A stretch of 64,000 nt of DNA from Paramarasmius palmivorus (Eukaryota > Basidiomycota > Agaricomycetes > Agaricales > Marasmiaceae). The DNA is taken from positions 372,001 to 436,000 of the forward strand of contig JAYKXP010000029.1 in NCBI GenBank assembly GCA_037176845.1. The letters are read 5' to 3'. Both the position numbers and the translations under genes were made by a program. Positions 28,981 to 40,121 of this stretch are shown here, piece by piece. Position 1 is the first letter of the stretch, and each line of letters begins with the position of its first letter. A model generated the notes under the pieces. The model did not search any database and was not told the DNA's origin. It saw only the letters and a program-made list of their open reading frames with translations.

Positions 28981-30669
28981 CTAGTGGAAGGCCTGAGATG
29001 GATATTCCGGCCACCATAGTTCAGCCGAATGTGCGTAATCACAAAAATCTGGTTTTGGAGAAGTAGCTACGATCTTGGCATATGGTTGCTCGGATAGCGC
29101 AGAGAACTGAACCAACACTCCTCGATTGCGCAATGCGTCCAGCTCTAACGAAACCTTCGCATCATCAATAATGTCATCGAAGCCTACTTGCAGACGCTTC
29201 AACTTTCGGGTGCTTGACTTTTCCGTGCACCTTGCCTCCGCTAGTGCAAGTATAGGCCCTGCAACGAAAGATCGACATCTTCGAAACACGAGAAACTCGA
29301 GATCCGAGCACAAGACGTCGATGTTTGACGGGGAAGGAGTGAGAGAGTCAATAAGGAGCCCAGGTAGATGCCAATCCGAGTCTGAAGTCCCTGGCACCAA
29401 TTCACCTGCTGCTACCAGCTTTAGCTGTGTGAGCGAGGGCATTGAGGCGAGAAGGGCAACTAACTCGGCGCCCGCTGCTGGAACATCTAGAACGAGGCTG
29501 CGGAGTGCACAACCTGAACGTGCCAGGAAACCCACAAGAGTGATCAGGGGCATTGTACGTCTGTGAGGGTGTGGGAAGCGGAGACCGAAATCGACAAGTT
29601 TTGGACTGGTGACGTGGTCGAGGAAATGTTGCAACGGAGCCCAAAATGAATCTGTTGTCGGGGACGGGCCTTCGGCATCGATATTGAGAGTCTGAAGGTT
29701 TGGCAGAATGACTGGTGAGAATGTATCGAGCGGATCCTGGGTTGCTACATAAATGCAGACAGTGAAGTGGCGGAGGGAGGAGCATGAGGATGAGAGTAGC
29801 TGAATGGCCTCCGCCGTAATCAAGCGATCTCGAGGCCAGCTTGACGGTCGGAGCACTATCTCTGTCATACAATTCCAGCGAACCGGGAGATCAGGGTATA
29901 GCTGTTCCAACTTCAGTTTATGGAGTGATGGAGCCCGTTGCAAAACCGCTTTCAACGAATTATCGTAATCCTCGTCACTGTGAGGATGGCGTGATTTGAG
30001 TTCCTCTAATGAGGTCAGCTCTACTGTCGATTCTGTCAAAGCCGTCCAAATCCTGTCGGGTACACTCAATGAAAGGCTCTTCCACCGTGATGCGTAGGGA
30101 AGCAACTGCCGAGCAACATCTCCATGAAATCTACGCGCAGTTTCTTCTTCCATGTCCCAGTCCACAGCGCCCGAGATCGACAGTACTAGAGGCACCGTTC
30201 CCGACCGCTGAAGCCATGTTTGGATTCCGTCTCTCCATAGATGCATGTATGAGCAAAACTTGTCGGTGGTCGGAAGATGTCCTAGAGTTGGGAGCCCGAT
30301 ATGAATTCGATTCCAGAGTGTTGGTGTGCTAATGGCAACTTCGCGCCACAAACGACAAACTTCTGTGAGTAGGAGCGGCGCGTCGCGTGCACTACAGGCT
30401 GGGAATCCACTTTCTGGTATGCATTTGTTAAAAATCCCCCGGAGAATGTCAGCATGAACTTGTCGGATGGGTGAGATGAGGGCGAGGTGGTCATCGATAA
30501 AACGCCGTATCTCGTCCTGTTCAGCGCGCAACTGGGCTATCTCGTCTTCGATGGCTTGTAATCTCTCCTTCCTGGTCGATATTAGCTGATGAACTTCGAG
30601 TTTTTCTGCGGGAGACGGAAGGAAATCGGTTCGCAGTTTGCTGAGGAAGGGTGACTGGGGCAAGATCAT
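28981..30669 (-). CDS. F-box/LRR-like protein
   Basis: Single exon, 562 residues, ATG at 30669 (MILPQSPFLSKLRTDFLPSP). Layout as in the cluster: coiled coil (KERLQAIEDEIAQLRAEQDE), F-box-like motif (SPIRQVHADILRGIF, LLLTEVCRLWREVAI), leucine-rich segments, end YAHSAELWWPEYPSQ. It is separated from the rest of the cluster by the transposon and the BTB gene, and is intermediate in similarity between the twin pair and the diverged copy at 20089. The 5' flank holds the family block TTCCGCTCTATGTCCCATCT near 30735-30755. Confidence 0.82.
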   Translation of the reverse strand: MILPQSPFLSKLRTDFLPSPAEKLEVHQLISTRKERLQAIEDEIAQLRAEQDEIRRFIDDHLALISPIRQVHADILRGIFNKCIPESGFPACSARDAPLLLTEVCRLWREVAISTPTLWNRIHIGLPTLGHLPTTDKFCSYMHLWRDGIQTWLQRSGTVPLVLSISGAVDWDMEEETARRFHGDVARQLLPYASRWKSLSLSVPDRIWTALTESTVELTSLEELKSRHPHSDEDYDNSLKAVLQRAPSLHKLKLEQLYPDLPVRWNCMTEIVLRPSSWPRDRLITAEAIQLLSSSCSSLRHFTVCIYVATQDPLDTFSPVILPNLQTLNIDAEGPSPTTDSFWAPLQHFLDHVTSPKLVDFGLRFPHPHRRTMPLITLVGFLARSGCALRSLVLDVPAAGAELVALLASMPSLTQLKLVAAGELVPGTSDSDWHLPGLLIDSLTPSPSNIDVLCSDLEFLVFRRCRSFVAGPILALAEARCTEKSSTRKLKRLQVGFDDIIDDAKVSLELDALRNRGVLVQFSALSEQPYAKIVATSPKPDFCDYAHSAELWWPEYPSQAFH

Positions 30670-31111
30670 GGTGGTCAGAATTTGAATAAGTAGAATAGAA
30701 CATCCTACAAACTTACCTGATAAAAGGTCAAATTTCCGCTCTATGTCCCATCTGAATCAGTCGAATGTGCACAGTCGCGGCTCCGCTTCATTTTCCCTGT
30801 TTTTCGGCCTTGAGGATTTGCTAGGCTGGTTTACCTGCAATGGGAGGAGTCATCGCCAATAGGTGTAAAGAAAACCCCAATATCCTGAGCAAGCGCCGCT
30901 CTTCGGAAACGATGGTGGTGGAAGAATCGAGGAAGAATGATGACCTGTGACTCCGTGTCCGACCTTCAAGCTTCAAGCTTCACTTTCGTCACCTCAGAAC
31001 CAGATGCACCCAAGTATCCATTGGGATACCATTGCTGAGACTCCATTCCAGATAAGCAGTGAATAAACATCGTCATTTAATGTAGTTCTTAATACAATAA
31101 GGTACATATCA
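30670..31111. other. Intergenic: F-box promoter region, then no gene
   Basis: Includes the conserved F-box 5' block near 30735-30755 (with an upstream GTAAGT donor-like site reading away from the block). The remainder up to the 3' end of the Rds1-like gene shows nothing recognisable. Confidence 0.5.
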
Positions 31112-32238
31112 TCAAACGACAGTCAAGTTTTCGTTAAAAGGGATCATCAAGAGTGCAGGCCCAGCAACCGTCGTCGAATCATCCGCAAAATCCTTCTCTG
31201 TGCTTACAATAGCAAATATAGTTCCACGAAGATCTCCACTGGGAAGTACAACCGACTTGTCCGCCGCAATCGACACGCTCTTTGGTCCATCGGCAGTGAA
31301 CAGAACGAGGAAAAGATCGCCAGTTCTTCCTGCCTGGTCAAATGACAATGTAATGTTTTGACCGGGACGTGCATTCCCGGGGAGACCGAGCTGAGGGAAA
31401 GGCTTGACAGGCAGAGTTGGGTTGGAAGAAGGACAAGATTTGATGAATGTGGATGCAATGGTGAAGACCTCGTTCATAGTGAGAGGGATCTAAAGACATT
31501 CGTGTCAGGTCCCGCCGTGTCTTGACAGATGGTATAGTGGAGTAAATTACCTCGAATCTGCCATTCCAAGGGTTATGACCAAGTGGAGCAGAGTTTATCC
31601 ACGCAGATTGTCTGCCTTCGACTGACAGGATTTCTCCAGCGACAGTAAGAATTTCCTGTAAACCAGCTTCGTATCAGGTAGCTTTTTTTACTTTTGCAAA
31701 CACTGACTTTGTCTGATATCATCGACAGCGCGCCAGTGTAAGCAGAAGCCCCGACTGTCTCAAATGCCGCACTGAGAGTGACGAAAGACTTGGTATCATT
31801 CAGGGGGCTAGAAAACAATTTCGTTTATCAATCCAGAAAATAAGCTATGACACCAGCAAAGCACTAACAAGGAGTAGTTGCACGGTGAAACAGGCGCCGC
31901 ACCCAACTTTTGCGTCAAAACCGCTGTGATTGTCTCCACATGAGATTTCTCATGAGCAAGGATCTGCTGGTACCAGCCTCGGACGTCGGACTTGAAGCCA
32001 GCGGCAGCGAAATCGGCATCTGAGTATTTGGTCAGTCCCTCGGAGTAGAAGGCGGTCTCCAGATGTTCCAAGGTTAGAGCAAAGTTGAGAACGGAGACGT
32101 CTGTGGGTGTGGAATGAATGGATGTAGCCTGGACGGAAGGACCATAACGCACCGTTGTTTCCGCCATTGTTACGCTTGGAAGGAAGTCCGAAGGTAAGTG
32201 GGAGCGAAAGCAAAGCCGAAGATGACAGAGAGCTTCAT
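31112..32238 (-). CDS. Rds1-like, ferritin-fold stress protein (N-terminus out of frame)
   Basis: Minus-strand exons: 31869-32167 (or further upstream), 31708-31807, 31551-31655, 31112-31489; introns of 61, 52 and 61 bp fit in phase, giving 293 residues from ATG 32167. The core DVSVLNFALTLEHLETAFYS, followed by a YQQILAHEKSHVETITAVL helix and CNYSFPLNDTKSFVTLSA, is typical of the Rds1/desiccation-related family with a ferritin-like four-helix fold. These are usually secreted, stress- or starvation-induced proteins of unclear enzymatic role. A TATA box at 32312-32317 points to ATG 32238, whose first codons MKLSVIFGFAFA look like a signal peptide, but that frame stops at 32170. A third frame reads LPLTFGLPSKRNNGG, like a propeptide. 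I found no canonical splice that joins them, so the 5' end is either frameshifted or misassembled. Confidence 0.75.
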
Positions 32239-32311
32239 GTTGGCGTAAAGAGATGTGCGAGGGGAAGCAGGAAGCTACCTGAAGAACCATCGAACAGCGA
32301 TCGTGCCGTCC

Positions 32312-32317
32312 TTTATA
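32312..32317 (-). promoter_or_regulatory. TATA box of the Rds1-like gene
   Basis: TATAAA on the minus strand in the context AGCTATAAAGGAC, 74 bp upstream of ATG 32238. Confidence 0.55.
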
Positions 32318-32817
32318 GCTGGGTGAATAGGGTGAATGTCGCATATGCATAAGGCACTGCTTGTGTCTTTGATTTCTGTGCCAGTGTGCGCTTGGAAAGA
32401 CTCGATCAAGGAGGACATTCTGTACCAGAGCAAGTGCAGAACTTCAACTTTGCACGATGAGCAATCACTGGTATCTAGAGGTTTCGCAATTAGAAATTTC
32501 TTGTAGGAAATTCCGAAGGCCATACCATCCTGGTTCGTGCTATTCTGGACACGGGTCTTGAGACCGCATGCCAGAGCCACAGCTGGTCATTATGAACGGC
32601 TAAGACTTGAGTAATTTGAGTAATTTTGGTCTACTTGATTCGTGCTCGAGACGGCTCCTTTTTCTGACAATTTTCTGATGATGGCAGTCGACTTCGAAGG
32701 ATTCAGAAGTGATTGTTTCTCACACTTGTCTCTCTCTCCCTGACCACTCTATCCCACTATGACACTGTTCGGTTCCTCAATGACAATAACGGTCGTATTT
32801 AGTCAGATAATCTCGAT

Positions 32818-33950
32818 ATGGACGTTCATATTACCCCCATAGCTGGCGACATGGACGAAACGACTCGCCCTCAGCGCATTTGTCTCTTTTCACATCCACG
32901 AACAGCATGCAATCTACTCTTTCGGCTTCTAGGCTCTCATCCATCGTTCGAGGCTGTTGGACCATTTGATTTTGTACCGGCCTATTTTATTGGACAGGAC
33001 TTTCAGAGCCCGTCATCTAGGGAGTTGGTGCTGCTGGCGAGTGGCCTATCGGAGGAGGAAGCTTCGAAGATCAGCTACCAGGCTAGTTTGGACGCCGTAG
33101 AGCATGCGATTCGCGAAGCAGAGATCAAAGTGAGTCTTTTGGATCGGTTCAAATGATATTGGGATCTGAACAGTGCATGCATAGGGAAAAGTACCTTTGA
33201 CGATGGAGCATCCGTACATGATAATGGATTCCTCTGCTGTCAATGAATACCTGAAGCTGTCGAATCCCATAAGGCCCAGTCCGACCATCGTGGATAGAAT
33301 GCTCGACGTGCCATCGCCCAGTGCTGCACAGGGAGCACCCTCATCTAATCCAACACTGCTCCCAGATCGCCTCTACTACTCCTTCACCCCCATCATCGTC
33401 ATACGCCATCCAGCTCGGGTTCTACCGTCCTACGTACGTCTCGCCGGTGAAAACCTGGGCAGCGCTCTCGATTCCGACGACATGCCTCTCATCGCTAGCT
33501 TTCAATGCGAGCGTCTAGTTTTCGACAGCTTCCGCGATGCGGGCATCACACCAATTGTAGTCGACGGAGAAAGATTGGTGAAAGATCCACATGGGCAGAT
33601 GAAGAAACTTTGCAATGCATTGGCGATTGACGACGGCCAGATCAAGTACACTTGGGATGCCGTTCCCGAGGGACAAATAGTCGGATCACTAGGACGCATC
33701 ACGACTGCTTTTTTCAGCCGATTATCGCAGTCGACTGGTGTTATTCCTGATCCCGTGCGTAGTACATTACCTTTTCTCTCTTCAAGGCAACGATCTAATG
33801 AATGCTTAGCGATTCGAAATACCTCTTAAATTGGAAGATGAAGTTCTACGGTGGGCCGAAGAATGGAATGCAGACGTTGCTCGCAAGTTGGAGATATATG
33901 TGCTTGGCGCGATGGAGGACTATGAATACCTACTGGAGTATAGTCTCTGA
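32818..33950 (+). CDS. P-loop NTPase / sulfotransferase-like protein
   Basis: join(32818..33129, 33185..33754, 33810..33950), 340 residues; both 55-bp introns are GT..AG in phase 0. The N-terminal RICLFSHPRTACNLLFRLLG has the form of the nucleotide-sulfate (PAPS) loop in the sulfotransferase fold family, and FTPIIVIRHPARVLPSYVRL matches the second, 3'-phosphate-binding region (IRHP..S). Such P-loop proteins are common in Agaricomycetes; whether it transfers sulfate is unknown. The C-terminal exon encodes RWAEEWNADVARKLEIYVLG, probably helical. It is divergent from the Rds1-like gene and convergent with the CoA-binding gene 300 bp away. Confidence 0.72.
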
Positions 33951-34250
33951 GACTGATGTTACCGTGTCCACAACTTAGGCAGGTGGCGCTTGTGTTCCCC
34001 GTATAGCTATAGATCAACCGAATGGCAACATCCACCTGGTTTTCCGCTACACAGTACACTACCACAGCGGAAGCTCCGGCCGTCAATACACCTCGGGATC
34101 CAAACCAAAGAACGAATTTCTACACGCAAAGATACACTCTATCTAGATACACGCCGAAGGCCCAATGAAAGATATACAAATCAATGAAAATAAGTAGCAG
34201 TCTATGACACTCTTCTAACCCGCAGAATACCCAAATCCAAAAATGATCAC

Positions 34251-34843
34251 TCAGAAAAGCGACCTTGATGCCTTGTCTCCGTCCTTCAAAACGCATGGTC
34301 CGCCAAATACGACAGAGTCGGACATGCCATTTTCCTTGATGAACTCGATGACGCTGGCATCCTCGGAACCAGGTTGGAGCCAGATCGAAGGGATGGAGAG
34401 GGCCTTGGCTTGTCTGAGGATGTCGAGAGTGATCTAGAGAAGCTGACGTTCAGCGGTAAACATGAGAATCGCGAGACAGAGACATGCCTTGGGTGGGGTG
34501 ACGACGCTGAGAGAGGTGCTGTAAGGTGCGGGTAATTGCTCGATGGAGCTGAGAGTGCTCATTCCTTCGACTTCGTTTGCTCTCTACAGGTGATTATGCA
34601 TTCATATTAGATGTTGTCACAAAAGCCGATACAGGAAACGTACGGGGTTCGTTGGCTGGACGAGGAATTCACGGTCTTGGAACCATCTCAGAACCTGGAC
34701 AGTGGTTGAGCATGGCAGCATATCCTACATCCAAGGGCACATACCTTGTTACCGAACTTGGTGCGAGACTGGGATGCACCAACGACGGCGAAGAAGGGTT
34801 GAGCAAAGAAAGTCTTTTGGAGTGCGAATGCTGTTGCTGCCAT
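34251..34843 (-). CDS. Small CoA-binding (Rossmann) domain protein
   Basis: Exons 34745-34843, 34644-34694, 34488-34583, 34251-34433 on the minus strand; 142 residues; all joins phase 0. The third intron starts with GC rather than GT (AAG|GCATGT), a known minor donor type. The sequence FFAVVGASQSRTKFGNKVLR, then LVQPTNPRANEVEGMSTLSS, SLSVVTPPKITLDILRQA and IWLQPGSEDASVIEF follows the YccU/CoA-binding family order: a glycine-rich nucleotide loop, the PxNP segment, the VxxPP strand and the W.QPG motif. The usual cysteine in PCVLKDGDK is present. Function in fungi is unknown. A TATATAAG box lies at 34957-34964, 114 bp upstream. Confidence 0.85.
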
Positions 34844-34956
34844 GGCAAATGATGGGGGAGTAGAACGATGAACTCGAGATGGGAGAAATAAAGAAGGTGG
34901 GAGTTGGGAATCAAAAAGAGAATAGGATCTGGGAGACTTGCACGGGTCTTGGGGGT

Positions 34957-34964
34957 CTTATATA
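34957..34964 (-). promoter_or_regulatory. TATA box of the CoA-binding gene
   Basis: TATATAAG on the minus strand, 114 bp upstream of ATG 34843. Confidence 0.45.
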
Positions 34965-37900
34965 TGTGATCGACGGCCGAATCCACTGCCAGAGCAGATT
35001 CCCGAGATTTGGTACTCCATGGGGTGGCACTGTGACCACAAACTTGAACAAACTTGCTGGTGGATACCCCGAATAACGTGGACTCCATGGCGGTGATCAA
35101 TAGGTTTCAGTGGTTCAGCTAAACTTGTTTTCTTGACCAGTTGTTGCCAATATCCGAGCTCGAATCGGGGAAAGAAATGTGGGGTATGCGTGGAACTTGG
35201 AAGTAGAAGACAGGAGGCATCGCGACATTTACGGCATTTCTGTGCATCTCTGCCCACTCTAACAGACTCTCCCACTCAAACGCATGCTACTCTGCAGTTA
35301 ATGTCTTCTCATGTCGCCTAGAGACCATCGAAATGAACCATTAATTGCAAACCAAGTCCAGGCTTCCGTTTTACGAACTTACAGAGAGATGAAACTCGAG
35401 CTATAGGAGCCAATGGGGTGCTCTCTTTTGACATGGGAGATCCAGAAGTAGCGCTTGCTGTTATTGGAGCTTTGATTAGTATCCACGACTCCGCTATCAT
35501 TGGAGTACCTGACGCTAATATTACACCAGTGATTTCGATTAAATAGAATTAGGGTGGTGCGGGAGATCATCTGCTTCTCTGGACAGACAAAGTTGCGGTA
35601 TCTAGGTATGTGTGTCCCGAAAAGAGCTAGGAAGCTGAGAACAAGTCGGTTCGAACTTCGAAACATACTTCTAGATGAGAACCAGGGAGGAAGAAGGTCT
35701 GAGATGCAGCGCACTATATGCCCGATTCCCATGAAGCGAGGCAAACCTGCGAACGTCGAGTGCTGTTGGGCTTAGGTGCCAAGCCTAGCGAAGTTGCGAC
35801 CGGGTTGATAACGATAATTGCGACCGTAATAATGTTCGGCTCTGTATTACTTCTTAAGGTAGCCTCGTTCCGTGCTCCGAAGGTGTCGAGGTTGAGCGCA
35901 CGCCGCAGAGGTTTGAGGGCTGCATATGTGCATCGTTGGAAAGGAAAGAAACAAGAGGGATGTTTTTGGGCGTCAATTTTGAGTGAACGTCAGAGCGCCT
36001 ATTTCAATTAGGTAAGGGTCTGGACGTTTGCCTCGACTTTGCCTCCTTCCACCATCATCCATTGTCTGTCAGACTCCGTTCACTACAGCTCAAGAGTTTT
36101 GCCTTCGAGTTAGCAAAGCTATTATGGTGCGTTTTCGCTCCCGGTATTTGAGTCAATTTTCGTTGACGCGTTGAACAACAAGCTTGCAACAGGCTCTTTC
36201 TCGTAGTTGTCACTATCGCGACCATTCACGGTTCACGGCCCGTTGCTTGCATCTACATGAACCCCAAGGCGCATAGCAAATCAACCCCTCTTCTCGGACG
36301 TCGGTATCTGTGGAGAAGAGTCAATATCCCTTGTACGAGGTCTCATATTTCAGACCACAGACTGACGGTCATCTGACGTGAACAGTGGACCCAGGATAAA
36401 CGCAACTAGCGGGGATGCTAGATATTGTATGAACGAGATGTCGACGCATTGAGGTGAGGATATGTCAGCTGTGGATCCTCAGAACGCTTATTCTCCATAA
36501 TTTGGGCCTCACGCAGATTTGTTTTCTACAACGTTCCACCGCTCTGTCTCTGCAGAGGCAATGCAGAGGGACTATAGATGGGGGCACTTGGGAGCGCAAC
36601 ACCAGTGACGCGCATGGCTCTAAAAGCATGCATGTCTGTTGTTGGGCGTTATCACGACGCTTTACACCCTTACACCACCTATCACCTCTCTTGACCCATT
36701 AAGGGTGAGTTACATGTTTCCCGTCATCCGACTACCTCTTACTGATGCCTATACCCACTGCAGGCCTTTTTTATGGTTGAACTTATCATTATCTACCGAT
36801 ACTTCACGAGATACCGTGACGACCATATATTGCTCAAACTGGTCGTGCTGGTGACTGAGGACTTGCTGTGGATCTTACCCCGAAAGCAATGACAATGCAC
36901 GTGTCTACCTTGTGAGTGATCTTATACCTGGGTGCAGGTTGTCACTGATTGCGGTGATATAGTTCACTAGGATGACAGGGCATACCTCCGAGACCAATAC
37001 TGGGTATGACACGTTCCTGTATGCAGCCTATCCCGGTATATCTTGTAACTGGCGGGTCTGCTTGGATGCTCCGGCCTCTTGATTTACTGGTCACGGTGAT
37101 CTTTGCTCTTCTTGGGATAGAGACGATGCTCGAGATTACAAGAAAGTAAGGGTGTTTTCTTGTGGTTGGTCTACAAAAGCTGATGGGCTGGACTCTTGAT
37201 CAGTCTACTAAGCGCCTTACAGCCCTGGCTATCTAGACTGAAACGTTGGGAATAGTAGTGGCAACGCTTGCTCTGACCATGATACTGAGGGCAACAGTAA
37301 AAAATTTCAACTACTCACCTAGTTTCTTTCGCTGACTTGATTGGTTTCTGTTGGAATGGCATTCTCGCTGGGCTACGTGTACGCTTTGACATTGGTACGT
37401 CGGCGGTTTGGTAACTGAACACACCATATTTTCTGATCTGGTTTGTCGTATCCTTAGGTACACAACCTAAAGTCGAGGGCACATTCCCAGAATTCAGTCG
37501 GCGAATAGAGGCCAAAGTGGTGGAAGATGCGCTTGGTATGTGTGCTCTACAGAAGGGATCACTGAAGTCGTATTGAGGGCATTCATGAATTATTGCTGCG
37601 CTCCACTATCTCATTCTCACCCTCTTCGGATAGCGCTGGCCCATTTTGACCACCGAGACCGAACAATTACAATATGGATGATGCTGATAGCGTCACTGTC
37701 AGCACTGAAGCTGAAGGAGACTCGGTTTAGCATTCAGTCGCATGACTTCTGTGTTCTGGGATAATTATTGGGGGGCCCACGGGTACTTGCTTCAAGTTCA
37801 TAATAGTTGCTCTTTACGCAAGTAGATAGCGATTTTAAATTTGAGTTTTGTCGTCGATGTAAACAAATGTAACCAAATGCTTCATCGATATCGACGCCAC

Positions 37901-38103
37901 TCGGGTCCCGGTGCGACCTCCTCAGCACCGTCATCGACGACATTGACAGCACGCACCCGAACTCAACATGCATCCTTGCGAAAAATCGACCCATTTCTGC
38001 AATATTTCTGTTCGGCCCACGCGCCAGAAGCGAGCACCGCCTACCGTGGGGTGTGCGCTCCATGAGCCCCACTGAGCGTCACGGAAGCATGACAAGATCC
38101 CGG
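34965..38103. other. Intergenic, 3.1 kb, no gene supported
   Basis: Reading frames are short and lie on both strands; none joins into a longer product with good splice sites that I could find. No repeats or RNA genes were recognised. The last kilobase probably includes control sequence for the chitinase gene. Confidence 0.5.
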
Positions 38104-38110
38104 TATAAAA
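38104..38110 (+). promoter_or_regulatory. TATA box of the chitinase gene
   Basis: TATAAAA 94 bp upstream of ATG 38198, at the usual distance for a short fungal 5' leader. Confidence 0.55.
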
Positions 38111-38197
38111 AAAATGTGCGTTGCACGAGTTTGTTCCCTGAAATTTTTTTATTCATTTACCCAGTCCAACGTAAAGATCCAGTTCTCCTTGACCACC

Positions 38198-39981
38198 ATG
38201 CTGGCTTTTCACGTCCTCGTTCTATCGCTTCTTGCGGACTATATCTGGGCTCTCGAAACTCGATCATCCTCGGCGGCGGTAAATGCAAGCATCTTGGGAG
38301 ATTCAAAGGTTTCAATGGCTTGGTACGCGGGTTGGCATTCGTCGGACTTTACGCTTTCCGACGTAAGTTGGTCAAAATACACGCATTTGGCGTATGCCTT
38401 CGCGTGAGTCGCCGTTTTCTCGACCTTTACCCCTTTGAATATCCTTCTGACGGGTCTTTTTGCAGCGTTACAACTCCCGATGTGACCCAGCTATCGCTTG
38501 AAGCCTCAGATGAAGAACTTTTGCCGAAATTTGTTCAAAGAGCACATCAGAACGTGAGCAGGGATTCTCTACCAAGATGCCGATCTCGAAGCTGAAATCC
38601 TTTTACAGAACGTCAAAGCCACTCTATCAATCGGCGGCTGGACCGGTTCTCGGTATTTCTCCACCAATGTCGGATCGGCACAAAATAGAACCAAGTTTGT
38701 AAAGACGGTTGTTGATGTGGTGAAAAGATTCGACCTCAGTGGTCTGGACTTCGAGTTCGTGTTCAACTTGTCATCCGATTTGATAGCTCCTGACCGTTAC
38801 TATCCAGCTGGGAATACCCCCATCGCCAGGGAGTCGGGGTATGTGTTCAGCCCCTTCACACCATTTCACTCATGTTGACATCAAGTTGATATACGACAGT
38901 GTAATCTCGTGTCCAATGAAGATACCCAGAATTTTCTTTCCTTCCTTCAGGAGCTCCGCAAAGACCCCGTTGGCGCCAATATCACATTGACCGCCGCAAC
39001 TTCGATTCAGCCCTGGAACGACACAAATGGTGTACCTTCGACAGATCTATCAGGGTTCGCTCAAGCCTTTGACTTCATCACCATCATGAATTACGATGTT
39101 TGGAACTCATTATCACCTCGTGCCGGTCCCAACAGCCCTCTCAATGACACTTGTGCACCTTCGGGGAGCCCGAAGATCGAGTTCGGCTCGGCGGTTTCGT
39201 CCGTCAAGGGCTGGACTAATGCTGGATTCCCGCTAAACAAGATCGTGCTAGGCGTACCGGCTTACGGTCACTCATGGGTCGTACCCCAGAGTGAAGCGTT
39301 CACCAACGGGTCTATAACGGAACTGGCGAGTTATCCGATGTTTAATAGGCAAGCGGAGCATCTTGGAGATAGCTGGGATGGAGAAGGGGGTACAGATATT
39401 TGTGGCAACCCCGTCGGGCCATCCGGGGTGTACAACTTTTGGGGTCTCATAGAAGAGGGCTATCTCAACTCAGATGGTTCTGTCAAGGATGGAATAGCAT
39501 TCCGATATGATAACTGCAGTGAAACAGTGGGTGCTATACACGTTTGGGTGACGCAACTACCGACTGACTGTTTGTTCAGCCTTATGTTTACGACAGTCAG
39601 AATCAAACCTTGATATCGTACGACAACGTGCAATCCTTCGCTGCGAAGGTAGATAGCTCTTCTTGCCCTGAAATGATCATGATGACTAATTCGTACACAG
39701 GGCAACTTCATACACTCCAATGGGTTGAAAGGATTTGCTATATGGGAAGCTGCTGGTGATTCCAACGATATTCTGCTAGACAGCATTTGTAAGTGCTTAC
39801 TGTTCATTCCACACGTGTTATCCGTGCTAATCTATCCGCAGTGTCAGCCACTGCGAACGGTGATCCGAGCAAGCAGAGTAGTCCTTCAATCACGTCTGAC
39901 AATTCGAGCGGTCGTTCCCGAGTTCCTTTAGTTATGTGCCATCTTTCAATGCTACTTGGGACCTTCATGATCCTCCTATGA
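38198..39981 (+). CDS. GH18 chitinase, secreted, probably GPI-anchored
   Basis: join(38198..38403, 38466..38553, 38609..38754, 38808..38838, 38900..39526, 39580..39648, 39701..39788, 39842..39981), 464 residues; every intron is 51-62 bp, GT..AG and phase-consistent. A signal peptide (MLAFHVLVLSLLADYIWALE) leads into the GH18 barrel. The SxGG strand LSIGGW is at about 104-109. The catalytic strand, split by an intron, reads SGLDFDWE, keeping the two Asp and the acid Glu (about 149) of the DxxDxDxE motif, with its first Asp position occupied by Ser. FDFITIMNYD and VLGVPAYGHSW follow as in the family. The C-terminus is a Ser-rich spacer and a hydrophobic end (LVMCHLSMLLGTFMILL), as in GPI-anchored wall enzymes. 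Likely role: chitin hydrolysis in wall remodelling. Confidence 0.9.
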
Positions 39982-40121
39982 TTTCTATTTGATTACGCAT
40001 AGACACTCGGCTGCGAGGCTCGGAACTCGTACCAATAGCCTGGCTGCTTCATGTACTACGAACACGCCTTTTGGGACTCGGGTTGGACATTGGATATTGC
40101 GCATAGACATTGGAACGATCC

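Noticed and set aside
31950..32213. 87-codon frame overlapping the Rds1-like first exon.
   Set aside because: Its N-terminal words (LPLTFGLPSKR) may be a displaced part of the same gene, but the rest is a shadow of the ferritin-like exon.
35318..36011. Small frames with hydrophobic stretches in the 34.97-38.10 kb spacer.
   Set aside because: Isolated, without splice continuation or resemblance to known families.
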